From positions 1 through 18,279 of the forward strand of contig CAJTXH010000048.1 of NCBI GenBank assembly GCA_910580005.1: a stretch of 18,279 bases of DNA, in the 5' to 3' direction. Source of the stretch: an uncultured Lachnospiraceae bacterium (GTDB taxonomy: Bacteria > Bacillota > Clostridia > Lachnospirales > Lachnospiraceae). The position numbers were made by a program, and so were the translations under genes. Below, in pieces: positions 6,355 through 14,723 of this stretch. The notes beneath the pieces are model-generated. The model made no database searches. It was not told where the DNA came from and was given only the letters and a program-made list of their open reading frames with translations. Each line of letters starts with the position of its first letter. Position 1 is the first letter of the stretch.

Positions 6355-6773
6355 AATATAATCTTTACCTTGCAGGGCTTGTGTTTGCATTGGTTTCTGG
6401 TTTTGGAACTGCACTTGTTTTATTTACGCCGTTTGAATTTTCATATATAATGCCAGAATGTGCATTTAAATCTATTACAGGGCTTTATTGCCCAGGATGC
6501 GGCGGTTCAAGGGCAGTTGCTGCATTTGTCCAGGGGCATTGGGTAAAATCGTTTATATACCATCCATTTGTACCATACTGCGGGGTGCTTTATATAATAT
6601 TTATGGCAAAAGGTACAGCCGCATTTTTTTCAAAAGGAAGATACAATTATATGAAATTCAGGAATGGTTACATATATTTTGGAATTGTAATAATTCTTGT
6701 GCAGTTTGCATTAAAGGATATAATGCTTGTAGTTTATGGAAAAGATGTGTTGCAGTATGTTCCAGGTCTGTAA
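6333..6773 (+). CDS. DUF2752 family membrane protein
   Basis: The 146-residue product has about three membrane segments (roughly 11-31, 80-97 and 113-132). It carries the DUF2752 signature: a Cys (43), then TGLYCPGCGGSR (49-60), followed by a helix with QGHWVKSF and a HPF where the family often has NP. The paired cysteines suggest metal or redox chemistry at the membrane face, but the family's role is unknown to me. AAAGGAGG (6321-6328) precedes the ATG at 6333, which lies 22 nt inside acyP. It is the last gene of the ffh run. Confidence 0.85.
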   Translation: MLQNKVLEYNLYLAGLVFALVSGFGTALVLFTPFEFSYIMPECAFKSITGLYCPGCGGSRAVAAFVQGHWVKSFIYHPFVPYCGVLYIIFMAKGTAAFFSKGRYNYMKFRNGYIYFGIVIILVQFALKDIMLVVYGKDVLQYVPGL

Positions 6774-6815
6774 AAAATAGCTGGTACATTAAGACTGGCA
6801 TGTGAAACCTGTCAC

Positions 6816-6875
6816 CATAAATTTATAGTAAAACCCAAAATAATAAGATAACTGGAAATTTATGAAACGGGCGTG
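6816..6875 (+). repeat. Shortened relative of the long hairpin element, with 28-bp motif copy 2
   Basis: 6816-6829 and 6850-6864 form an imperfect inverted repeat (a CATAAATTT arm against AAATTTATG, then AGT against ACT) around a roughly 20-nt AT-rich loop. 6848-6875 matches 1466-1493 at 26 of 28 bases. It looks like the outer ends of the 1221-1480 element with the middle deleted. The 190-bp gap between DUF2752 and the methyltransferase holds this, a promoter and no recognisable terminator. Confidence 0.6.
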
Positions 6876-6893
6876 GCAGATATAAAAATATAG

Positions 6894-6922
6894 TAGACAG
6901 CTTTGTAACCTTTTGTTATACT
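6894..6922 (+). promoter_or_regulatory. Probable sigma-A promoter for the methyltransferase-hslO run
   Basis: TAGACA (6894-6899) and TATACT (6917-6922) are 17 bp apart, each one base from consensus. A start near 6929 leaves about 65 nt of leader. That leader includes a hairpin at 6959-6977 (GGCATTG with CAGTGCC, one G-U). The 28-bp repeat motif ends 18 nt upstream of the -35. Confidence 0.65.
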
Positions 6923-6995
6923 TGTTTTTGTATCTATATTTTTAACAGACATAAACCTGGCATTGGCAGGCAGTGCCGGGATGAGGCCGGGCATA

Positions 6996-7763
6996 ATGGA
7001 AAAAGATATTAATGATGGCATATATACAGGGTTTGCTTATGTATATGACAAATTTATGGACAATATCCCATATAACGGATGGCATAGTTATATATACACA
7101 CTCCTTAAAGAATATGGCATAACAAGTGGGATTGTAGCTGAACTTGCATGTGGAACAGGCACAATAACATCAATGCTTGCAGCGGATGGTTATGACATGA
7201 TAGGCGTTGACATATCATATGACATGCTTGGGATTGCACGGGACAAATGCCCTGGAAATGTACTTTTATTACAGCAGGATATAAGGGAGCTTGACTTATA
7301 TGGTTCAGCAGCAGCGATGATATGTGTGTGTGACGGAATGAATTATATGGATTGTACGGACAGCCTTTACAGGGTATTTTGCAGAGCAAATATATTCCTT
7401 GACTATGGTGGCATATTTATATTTGACCTTAAAACAACATATTTTTATGAAAATATCCTGGGAAACAGGGTAATTGCAGAAAACAGGGAAGATTCAAGCA
7501 TTATATGGGAAAATGAGTTTAATAAGGAAACAGGAATAAATGAATACCTGGTTACAATTTACAGTCTTTGTGAAGAAAATGGTTTATTTGAAAGGTATGA
7601 AGAGCTTCATACCCAAAAAGCATATTCTATAGAAGAAGTAAAAGGACTGGCAGAAAAAGCCGGCTTAGAAACAGCTGCAGTTTATAATGCTTTTACAAAA
7701 GAAGAACCTAAGGAAGACAGTGAGAGAGTTTATTTTATATTAAAAAAAGCATTTGGAGGATAA
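6996..7763 (+). CDS. Class I SAM-dependent methyltransferase
   Basis: The product is a 255-residue soluble Rossmann-fold methyltransferase of unknown substrate. The family opening FAYVYDKFMDNIPYNGW is at about 13-29, the SAM-binding motif I ELACGTGT at 49-56, the acidic motif II GVDIS at 70-74, and QQDIREL at 93-99. A mostly helical and beta C-terminal half follows. I chose the ATG at 6996, which follows a GAGG (6983-6986). An ATG at 6981 or a TTG at 6963 would add up to 11 residues outside the fold. It lies 9 bp ahead of hslO, in the same transcript. Confidence 0.85.
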   Translation: MEKDINDGIYTGFAYVYDKFMDNIPYNGWHSYIYTLLKEYGITSGIVAELACGTGTITSMLAADGYDMIGVDISYDMLGIARDKCPGNVLLLQQDIRELDLYGSAAAMICVCDGMNYMDCTDSLYRVFCRANIFLDYGGIFIFDLKTTYFYENILGNRVIAENREDSSIIWENEFNKETGINEYLVTIYSLCEENGLFERYEELHTQKAYSIEEVKGLAEKAGLETAAVYNAFTKEEPKEDSERVYFILKKAFGG

Positions 7764-7772
7764 ATTCAAGTT

Positions 7773-8645
7773 ATGGAAAGTGATTATATTGCCAGGGCAA
7801 CAGCAGCAAACCACCAGTTGCGTGCATTTGCAATTACAAGCAGGAATATTGCAGAAGAAGCAAGGCGCATACACAATACAAGCCCTGTTGCAACGGCAGC
7901 ATTAGGAAGGCTTTTGTCAGCAGGCAGCATGATGGGAAGCATGATGAAGGGTGAAAAGGATGTGCTTACATTACAGATAGAATGTGGAGGCCCTATAGGA
8001 GGTATGGTAGTAACAGCAGGTTCTGATGGCTGTGTAAAGGGATATGTAAACCATCCAGATATAATGCTTCCTCCAAACCCACAGGGAAAATTTGATGTAT
8101 CTGGCGCACTTGGGCCAGGGTTTTTAAATGTAATAAGGGATACAGGGTTAAAAGAGCCTTATAACGGGCAGGTGCACCTTGTTTCTGGGGAAATTGCCGA
8201 GGATTTGACATATTATTATGCTACATCTGAACAAGTACCTTCGGCAGTGGGTCTTGGTGTGTTAATGGATATGGATAATACTGTCAGGCAGGCAGGGGGA
8301 TTTATAATACAGGTTATGCCAGATGCAGAAGACAGAGTTATAGACAGGCTGGAGGAATCTGTAAGCAGTATCCAGTCTGTGACAGATATGCTGGAAAAAG
8401 GCATGATGCCTGAAGATATCCTGAGGTATATTATTAAAGAAGACAGTGTGGAAATCCTGGAGAAAATACCAGTAAAATACTTCTGCAACTGTTCAAAAGA
8501 CAGGTTTTACAGGGCGGTTGCAAGCCTTGGGCAGAAGGATTTACAAGAAATAGCAAAGGATGGAAGCCCAGTTGAAATAAACTGCCAGTTTTGTGGCTCA
8601 CATTATATTTTTGGTACGGAGGAAATAAATGGACTAATTAGATAA
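7773..8645 (+). CDS. hslO: Redox-regulated molecular chaperone Hsp33
   Basis: Hsp33 is a cytosolic holdase. Oxidation of its zinc-bound cysteines turns it on during oxidative stress with unfolding. The 290-residue product has the standard length. The N-terminal fold includes GRLLSAGSMMGSMMKG (45-60). The C-terminal redox switch is complete: CNC (Cys238 and Cys240) and CQFC (Cys271 and Cys274) supply the four zinc ligands. GGAGGA (7755-7760) lies in the end of the previous gene, 12 nt before the ATG. clpC, another protein-quality gene, lies three genes on. Confidence 0.97.
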   Translation: MESDYIARATAANHQLRAFAITSRNIAEEARRIHNTSPVATAALGRLLSAGSMMGSMMKGEKDVLTLQIECGGPIGGMVVTAGSDGCVKGYVNHPDIMLPPNPQGKFDVSGALGPGFLNVIRDTGLKEPYNGQVHLVSGEIAEDLTYYYATSEQVPSAVGLGVLMDMDNTVRQAGGFIIQVMPDAEDRVIDRLEESVSSIQSVTDMLEKGMMPEDILRYIIKEDSVEILEKIPVKYFCNCSKDRFYRAVASLGQKDLQEIAKDGSPVEINCQFCGSHYIFGTEEINGLIR

Positions 8646-8656
8646 GGAGTGGTCAG

Positions 8657-10948
8657 ATGCCAGAAAGATACAAAAAAATAGTATGTATATGTATTATTTC
8701 TGCATTAATGCTTGTTATTGCAGGCAAGTTTAATACTACAGGCATTGTACATGCAGAAGCAGTAGGTGTTGTCCAGGTAAGCGGATACCTGAATGTAAGG
8801 AAAGGCCCAGGGACATCATATGCACTTTTAAAATCAGGAGGTACAAATGTTACACTGTCTAACGGGCAGAAAGTGTCAATTATTGCAAAAGCAGGCAGCT
8901 GGTACCAGGCAAGCTTTAAGCTTAATGGAAAAAAACTAAAAGGGTATGTGCTTGGTTCATATATTAAAGTGCAGGGAGGAAGTGCATGTACATCAGTCCA
9001 GGCTTCGGTAACTGTAAAAAGTTTAAAGCTTAAAACAAAAGCTTCAAGTGAAAGCACTAATGTAAAGTCGGGGCTTAAGGATATTGCAATTGGCAAAGGC
9101 AGTAATGTGCTGGTATTAGATGATATTACAGCAGAAAACCAGAAGTGGTATTACATATCATCCCAGTATTCTGGAAAGACATATAAAGGGTATGTTAAGC
9201 CAGAAAACCTTAAGATTTCATATGGGGGCGGCATACCGGGAATATGGGAAGGAAGTGTTAAATTCCCGCTTTACAAAGAAGCAGGCAAAAATAAAGTGGT
9301 AGAAAATTCAGGCAGGAAAGTAAGCATAGGCGTAAATAAACAGTTTACAATATTAAATGAAAAAACTGTTGCAGGGACAAGGTATTTTTATATTAAGGCA
9401 AGTGCAGGCAAGGCCGTTGTGTGCGGCTATCTTCCAGCAGATGCTGCCAGGTTCCAGATAGTACAGGCGAAGGGAAACACAGCAAAAGAAACAAGTGCAC
9501 CATATAAAACAAAAGAACCTTCAGATACAAAGAAACCAGACGCTACAAAGAAACCAGACGCTACAAAGAAACCAGACGCTACAAAGAAACCAGATACTAC
9601 AAAGAAACCAGATGCTACAAATAAACCAGCGGAAACTGCTGTGCCAACACAGAAGCCAGAACCGCTGGATAATGCAGAATTTAAGAAAAAGCTGAAAGAT
9701 GAGGGATTTCCAGATGATTATATAACCCCTCTTATAGAATTACATGCTAAGTATCCATACTGGGAGTTTAAGGCATTTAAGACAGGGCTTAAATGGGGTA
9801 CTGTAATAAAAAAAGAGTCTGCTGTTGGTGTTAATTTGTTAAGCAATAATAAATCATATGCCTGGAAGTCAACAGCAGACGGGGCATATGACTGGACAAA
9901 GGACAAATATATACCATTTGATGGCAGCACATGGGTAACAGCTTCTGTAAAGGCTGTAAAATACTATATGGACCCAAGGAATTTTTTAGATGAAAGAGGG
10001 ATTTTCCAGTTTGAAAACCTTGGATACCAGAGCAGTATACAGACACAGGATGGTGTGGAGAAAATATTAAATAACACCCCTATGTACAATGCAAAGTTTT
10101 CATATCCAGATGCGTTAGGCAGCTCTGTTAATATAAAGTATTCAAAAGCCTTTATAAAAGCGGCAGAATCATCAAAAGTCAGCCCTTACCATCTTGCATC
10201 ACGTGTTAAACAGGAGGTTGTATTAAGCAATACGCTTATGAGCAGCTCTGTTTCAGGTAATGTTTCAGGGTATGAGGGGATTTATAATTTTTATAATATT
10301 GGCGCATATAATAGCACAGAGGCAGGAGGGGCAATTGCCAATGGCTTAAAATGGGCAAGCCAGGGTACTACATACAACCGTCCGTGGAAAGACCGTTACA
10401 AGTCAATAACCGGGGGTGCTGAGTATATTGGCAAGAATTATATTAATGCAGGGCAGAATACACTTTATCTGCAGAAGTTTAATGTTACATCAAAGAACCG
10501 GTATGAGCACCAGTATATGTCAAATGTTGAAGCGCCAAACAGCGAAGCAACAAAAACTGTTTCAGCATATGGCGTGATTGGGCAGGATATGCCGGTTACA
10601 TTTTCAATACCAGTATATGAAGAAATGCCAGAAAAGCCATGTGAAGTTCCGTCAGGAGGCAAAAACCCTAATAATTATTTAAAAACTTTATATGTCAAAA
10701 ACTATCCATTTACTTCAAATTTTGTACTGGGAGATGATGGCAGCAAAAAGTATAAGCTTGTAGTGGACAAAAGTGTTCAAAGCATAAAAATATGCGCAAC
10801 AAAAGTAAGTCCATATGCAAAACTTACAGGCACAGGGTCTAAGACACTGGCAGACGGCACTACAACATTTACGGTTAAAGTTACTTCTGAAAGCGGTGAG
10901 GCAAGAAAATATACGATAGAAGTGACAAGGCAACAGGCTGGAAAATAA
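8657..10948 (+). CDS. Secreted SH3-repeat N-acetylglucosaminidase (GH73-like) with cadherin-like C-terminal domain
   Basis: This is a probable cell-wall hydrolase of 763 residues. It has an N-terminal signal peptide (hydrophobic 9-23, cleavage near 33-35 after VHAEA). Three bacterial SH3-type modules follow (about 36-105, 112-186 and 198-268), the first with YLNVRKGPGTSY. A Thr/Lys/Pro linker (278-338) contains TKKPDA hexads. The glucosaminidase domain spans about 345-655, with catalytic Glu520 in ASRVKQEV. The C-terminal domain (about 672-758), with YKLVVD, LADGTTTFTVKVTSESG and YTIEV, resembles the cadherin-like beta-sandwich PF12733. There is no sortase signal or C-terminal membrane helix, so SH3 modules probably hold it to the wall. 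AAGGAG (8644-8649) overlaps the hslO stop. Confidence 0.9.
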   Translation: MPERYKKIVCICIISALMLVIAGKFNTTGIVHAEAVGVVQVSGYLNVRKGPGTSYALLKSGGTNVTLSNGQKVSIIAKAGSWYQASFKLNGKKLKGYVLGSYIKVQGGSACTSVQASVTVKSLKLKTKASSESTNVKSGLKDIAIGKGSNVLVLDDITAENQKWYYISSQYSGKTYKGYVKPENLKISYGGGIPGIWEGSVKFPLYKEAGKNKVVENSGRKVSIGVNKQFTILNEKTVAGTRYFYIKASAGKAVVCGYLPADAARFQIVQAKGNTAKETSAPYKTKEPSDTKKPDATKKPDATKKPDATKKPDTTKKPDATNKPAETAVPTQKPEPLDNAEFKKKLKDEGFPDDYITPLIELHAKYPYWEFKAFKTGLKWGTVIKKESAVGVNLLSNNKSYAWKSTADGAYDWTKDKYIPFDGSTWVTASVKAVKYYMDPRNFLDERGIFQFENLGYQSSIQTQDGVEKILNNTPMYNAKFSYPDALGSSVNIKYSKAFIKAAESSKVSPYHLASRVKQEVVLSNTLMSSSVSGNVSGYEGIYNFYNIGAYNSTEAGGAIANGLKWASQGTTYNRPWKDRYKSITGGAEYIGKNYINAGQNTLYLQKFNVTSKNRYEHQYMSNVEAPNSEATKTVSAYGVIGQDMPVTFSIPVYEEMPEKPCEVPSGGKNPNNYLKTLYVKNYPFTSNFVLGDDGSKKYKLVVDKSVQSIKICATKVSPYAKLTGTGSKTLADGTTTFTVKVTSESGEARKYTIEVTRQQAGK
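9527..9634 (+). repeat. 18-bp tandem repeat encoding TKKPDA hexads
   Basis: Six consecutive 18-bp units lie in the linker of the SH3/GH73 gene. The first three are identical in sequence; the fourth and fifth differ by one or two bases; the sixth is degenerate (TNKPAE). Because the unit is a multiple of three, copy-number change would lengthen or shorten the linker without breaking the frame. Confidence 0.9.
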
Positions 10949-10987
10949 TTGCAAGATGTAAAAATGCAGCACAGGGATTGGAGAGTA

Positions 10988-12118
10988 ATGGCAGACATGT
11001 GTTTTTTAAAGAAGCAGGCGTTATATATTATAACAGTATTTATGTTTTTTTTGCCAGCCTGTTTAATAAGCAGCAGGGATGTACAGGCTTCAAGCGCTGT
11101 TGTTAATGTTACAGCTAATAACAGCAATGTATCAGAAGGTGATACAGTATATGTTATTATAACTATAACTTCCAGTGATGAAATTGGTGGTTTTAAAGGG
11201 TATTTCAGTTATGATAACAGTGTCCTTAAATATGTTACAGGAGGTAGTGTTGCAAGTGGCAATGATAATGAGTTCCTTGTATCTGATACAGACAGGGAAA
11301 GTGGAAGCTACAGGCTTAAATATGCAGTAAAGTTTACTGCGAGGGCAGATGGTAACACTACAATTATGCTTAAAAGCCCTTATGCAGTGTATGGCTATGG
11401 TGATAATGCAGAAGAAATGTCGGTTTCTTACAGCCCGTTAAATATTGTTGTCAACAAGAAAAATGAAAGACCGGCGGGAACTACAAAAAAGCCGGCAAGT
11501 ACAAAAAAACCGGCAAGCACAAAAAAGCCGGCAGGCACAAAAAGACCAGCAGGAACAGAGAACCCAGGGGATACAGAAGAGCCGCCAGTTTCACCTTCAT
11601 CTGCTGTGTACAATAATTCTGGAAAAGTAAAACGTGGGGAAACGCAATTAAACGGCAATATAAGCACTTCTTTAAGGGGTGGCAATGTTGTATTAAAAAT
11701 AAATGATGAGTATACAGTTACAGAGCTTAAAGACAGGGAACTAATACCTGAAGGTTTTGGTGAAACAGAGATGAAGATGGATGGCAGGGTTATAAAGGTT
11801 TATTCATCGGAAAGTGATACAGAGCATAAATTTGTGCTTATATATTGCAAAAGGGGAGATAATAAACCAGAGTTTTATCTTTATGACAAAGAAGAACAGG
11901 CACTTATGCCATACATCAAAGTACAGTCATGGTACAGGGGAAGTAATGGCAATGCTGTTGTGGCAGAAGGGCCAGAAGGCAATGTGGAAAAACAAAGGCT
12001 TATATATATACTTGTAATAGCAATAATAATATGCCTTTTGTTAGTAATAATAATTATATCTGTGTATATGCATTTTAAAGGCATGGATAAAGATGATTTG
12101 TCAGATATATTAAAATAA
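10988..12118 (+). CDS. Membrane-anchored surface protein with cohesin-like domain
   Basis: The 376-residue product has a signal-type hydrophobic segment (about 9-27). A cohesin-like beta-sandwich follows (about 38-157; VNVTANNSNVSEGDTVYVII, IGGFKGYFSYDNSVLKYV). Then come a Pro/Lys/Thr linker of TKKPAS-type hexads (161-207), an unnamed extracellular beta-rich domain (about 220-315; IPEGFGETEM, FYLYDKEEQALMPY), a membrane helix (about 338-360) and a short tail with KDDLSDILK. The ATG at 10988 is 4 nt after a GGAG core; ATG 10997 and TTG 10949 are alternatives. No dockerin is visible nearby, so a scaffold role is unproven. It shares the linker style of the preceding gene and probably its transcript. 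Confidence 0.75.
   Translation: MADMCFLKKQALYIITVFMFFLPACLISSRDVQASSAVVNVTANNSNVSEGDTVYVIITITSSDEIGGFKGYFSYDNSVLKYVTGGSVASGNDNEFLVSDTDRESGSYRLKYAVKFTARADGNTTIMLKSPYAVYGYGDNAEEMSVSYSPLNIVVNKKNERPAGTTKKPASTKKPASTKKPAGTKRPAGTENPGDTEEPPVSPSSAVYNNSGKVKRGETQLNGNISTSLRGGNVVLKINDEYTVTELKDRELIPEGFGETEMKMDGRVIKVYSSESDTEHKFVLIYCKRGDNKPEFYLYDKEEQALMPYIKVQSWYRGSNGNAVVAEGPEGNVEKQRLIYILVIAIIICLLLVIIIISVYMHFKGMDKDDLSDILK
11483..11572 (+). repeat. 18-bp units encoding TKKPAS-type hexads
   Basis: Five 18-bp units code for TKKPAS, TKKPAS, TKKPAG, TKRPAG and TENPGD. Some units contain runs of six or seven A, which are slippage-prone. The spacing and TKKP core match the linker of the upstream gene, although the DNA units differ. 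Confidence 0.85.
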
Positions 12119-12148
12119 AATGCCAGTAGAATGGAGGGCTAAAAAGTT

Positions 12149-14596
12149 ATGCAGAAAAATTTCACAAAAAGTGCAGAAAAAGCTTTGAGTTATGCAAAAA
12201 AGTCTGCAAAATCACTTGGGCATAACTATACAGGTACTGAGCATATCCTGCTCGGGCTTTTAAAATCAAAGGGTGTTGCATCAGATATACTACAGGCAAA
12301 TAATGTTGATGCTGATGGGATTAAGGAGCTTATGGAGGATTTCCTTTCAGGCAGCAAGACTGTAATTACAGATGGAGATGCAGAATTTACACCAAGGGCA
12401 CAGGAAGTTGTTAGCAGAAGTTTTGCCGAAGCAGAGAGGCTTGGCTCTTCATCTGTTGGAACAGAGCACCTGCTTGTTTCACTTTTAAAAGAAAATGAAA
12501 GCATGGCTCTGCGCATTTTAAATACAAAAGGTGTTAATATACAGAGGGTTTATATAGATACACTTGCTGCAACAGGACAGGATGCGGCTAGTGCAAAGAG
12601 TGAATACCTTATGCAGCGTGGAAAAAGGAACGGGAAATCCGCTACACCAGTGCTTGACCAGTACAGCAGGGATTTAACAGAGTATGCAAGGGAAGGGAAG
12701 CTTGACCCTGTAATAGGCAGGGATGCAGAAATAAAGCGCCTTGTTGAAATACTTAGCAGGCGTACAAAGAACAACCCATGCCTTACAGGTGAGCCTGGAG
12801 TTGGTAAAACTGCTGTAGTAGAAGGGCTTGCACAGGATATTATATCAGGCAATATACCAGAAGTAATCCAGAATAAAAGGGTTCTGACCCTTGATTTATC
12901 AGGGATGGTGGCAGGTTCTAAATACAGGGGTGAGTTTGAGGAGCGTATAAAACGTGTAATCAAAGAAGTTATACAGTCTGGAAATGTCATTCTTTTTATA
13001 GACGAAATCCATACAATTATTGGCGCAGGTGGCGCAGAAGGCGCACTTGATGCTGCGAATATACTAAAACCTTCGCTTGCACGTGGGGAATTACAGATTA
13101 TAGGTGCTACAACAAGGGAAGAGTACCGTAAATATATAGAAAAAGATGCCGCACTTGAAAGGCGTTTCCAGCCAGTTGATGTAAAAGAACCTGATGAAGA
13201 AGAAACAATAGCTATATTAAAGGGACTGCGTGACAGGTACGAGGAGCACCATGGTGTTGAAATAACAGACAGTGCATTAGAAAGCGCAGTAAAAATGTCT
13301 GAACGCTATGTCAATGACAGGTTTCTTCCAGACAAGGCTATAGATGCGCTGGATGAAGCAGCAGCAAGGGCAGGGCTTAAAATGTATATGCCTTCTCCTG
13401 GACTCAGGGAACTGGAAGAAAGGCAGAGGCTCTTTGATAAGGAAAAAGAGGATGCCATAAGAAAAGAGGATTTTAAACTTGCAGGAGATATAAAGCGCAG
13501 GCAGGAAGAAGATGCCGCCAGGATAAAGGCAATACGCAGGCAGATGGAAGAAGAGCGTAACAGTTCCAAAGCGGTTGTAACAGATAATGATATTGCCGGG
13601 GTAATAGCAGACTGGACAAAGATACCTGTACAGAAACTCCAGGAAGAAGAAACAGAGCGTCTAAGGAAGCTTGAAGAGATACTCCACAAACGTGTTGTAG
13701 GCCAGGAAGAAGCTGTAAATGCAGTGTCCAAGGCAGTAAGGCGTGGAAGGGCAGGGTTAAAAGACCCACGCCGCCCTATAGGCTCATTCCTTTTCTTAGG
13801 GCCTACAGGTGTTGGTAAAACAGAACTTTCAAAAGCACTTGCAGAAGCAGTATTTGGCAAAGAAAATGAAATAATAAGGGTAGATATGTCTGAGTATATG
13901 GAGAAGCACAGCGTATCTAAAATGATTGGCTCACCTCCAGGATATGTAGGGTATGAGGACGGCGGACAGCTTAGTGGGAAAGTAAGGAGGCATCCTTATT
14001 CAGTAATACTTTTTGATGAAATAGAAAAAGCACATGCAGATGTGTTTAATATATTGCTTCAGATATTAGAAGACGGGCATGTAACAGATGCGCATGGCAG
14101 GAAAGTGAGTTTTAAAAATACAATAATCATAATGACTTCAAATGCAGGCGCACAGCAGATAGTATCTCCTAAGCACCTTGGTTTTGGGATTAATGAAGAT
14201 GAAGAAACAGATTATAAAAAGATGAAATCCAGCGTAATGGAAGAGGTAAAGCGCATTTTTAAGCCTGAATTTATAAACAGGATAGATGAAGTGCTTGTGT
14301 TCCGTGTATTGAATAAAGGAGATATAAAAGAGGTTGTAAAAATACTTCTTGCAAGTTTTATTAAAAGGGTTAAGGAACAGATGGACATTTCACTTGAAGT
14401 AACAGAAGCGGCAATATGCCATATAGCTGAAAGCGGCTTTGACAAAACGTATGGCGCAAGGCCTGTAAGGCGTGCAATACAGACTATGGTAGAGGACGGC
14501 ATGGCTGACAGGCTGCTTTCATATGAGATAACACAGGGCAGTAAAGTGGTTGTGGATTATATTGGTGAAAAGATTATATTTTCCACCGTGAAATAG
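12149..14596 (+). CDS. clpC: ATP-dependent unfoldase ClpC
   Basis: ClpC is a Hsp100 ring ATPase that unfolds proteins and feeds them to ClpP. The 815-residue product has two Clp-N repeats (about 1-145) and AAA+ domain 1 with Walker A GEPGVGKT (214-221) and Walker B ILFIDEIH (281-288). A middle coiled-coil/UVR-like segment (about 420-475) follows, then AAA+ domain 2 with GPTGVGKT (551-558) and VILFDEIE (619-626). LGF (677-679) in the second domain matches the ClpP-docking loop. GGAGGG (12133-12138) precedes the ATG. ctsR, mcsA and mcsB, which normally precede clpC in Bacillus, are absent, and no CtsR heptad repeat is visible upstream. It starts 30 bp after the cohesin-like gene and may be read through from it. 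Confidence 0.97.
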   Translation: MQKNFTKSAEKALSYAKKSAKSLGHNYTGTEHILLGLLKSKGVASDILQANNVDADGIKELMEDFLSGSKTVITDGDAEFTPRAQEVVSRSFAEAERLGSSSVGTEHLLVSLLKENESMALRILNTKGVNIQRVYIDTLAATGQDAASAKSEYLMQRGKRNGKSATPVLDQYSRDLTEYAREGKLDPVIGRDAEIKRLVEILSRRTKNNPCLTGEPGVGKTAVVEGLAQDIISGNIPEVIQNKRVLTLDLSGMVAGSKYRGEFEERIKRVIKEVIQSGNVILFIDEIHTIIGAGGAEGALDAANILKPSLARGELQIIGATTREEYRKYIEKDAALERRFQPVDVKEPDEEETIAILKGLRDRYEEHHGVEITDSALESAVKMSERYVNDRFLPDKAIDALDEAAARAGLKMYMPSPGLRELEERQRLFDKEKEDAIRKEDFKLAGDIKRRQEEDAARIKAIRRQMEEERNSSKAVVTDNDIAGVIADWTKIPVQKLQEEETERLRKLEEILHKRVVGQEEAVNAVSKAVRRGRAGLKDPRRPIGSFLFLGPTGVGKTELSKALAEAVFGKENEIIRVDMSEYMEKHSVSKMIGSPPGYVGYEDGGQLSGKVRRHPYSVILFDEIEKAHADVFNILLQILEDGHVTDAHGRKVSFKNTIIIMTSNAGAQQIVSPKHLGFGINEDEETDYKKMKSSVMEEVKRIFKPEFINRIDEVLVFRVLNKGDIKEVVKILLASFIKRVKEQMDISLEVTEAAICHIAESGFDKTYGARPVRRAIQTMVEDGMADRLLSYEITQGSKVVVDYIGEKIIFSTVK

Positions 14597-14672
14597 TAGA
14601 AATAATATACAAAATATGTTATCCTGTATATAGGAATTTATATATAATATACAAAAAATACAAACTAAAAAT

Positions 14673-14695
14673 GCCACCAGCTATAATGCTGGGGC
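14673..14695 (+). other. Hairpin between clpC and the 137-residue gene
   Basis: CCAGC (14677-14681) and GCTGG (14688-14692) pair around a TATAAT loop. GCC (14673-14675) and GGC (14693-14695) extend the stem past one bulged A. It is followed by TGTATTT rather than a clean T run, so it is a weak terminator at best. The 127-bp gap also has TTATCC (14619-14624) 18 bp before TATAAT (14643-14648), a marginal promoter candidate. Confidence 0.4.
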
Positions 14696-14723
14696 TGTAT
14701 TTAAAAATACAAGGAGGAGAAAG

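Noticed and set aside
6781..6816. Terminator directly after the DUF2752 gene
   Set aside because: The best stem is GTGA/TCAC of 4 bp with a 6-nt loop and no T run.
6963..6995. TTG at 6963 as the methyltransferase start
   Set aside because: It adds residues outside the fold, has no ribosome binding site and lies within a leader hairpin (6959-6977).
9527..9634. CRISPR-like array from the regular 18-bp repeats
   Set aside because: The units are contiguous with no spacers and code in frame for TKKPDA hexads within a protein linker.
10988..12118. Cellulosome scaffoldin
   Set aside because: Only one cohesin-like domain is present, with no dockerin, carbohydrate-binding module or cellulase in the window.
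14682..14687. TATAAT as a promoter -10 for the 137-residue gene
   Set aside because: It is the loop of a hairpin and no acceptable -35 lies 16-18 bp upstream (TACAAA at 17 bp).
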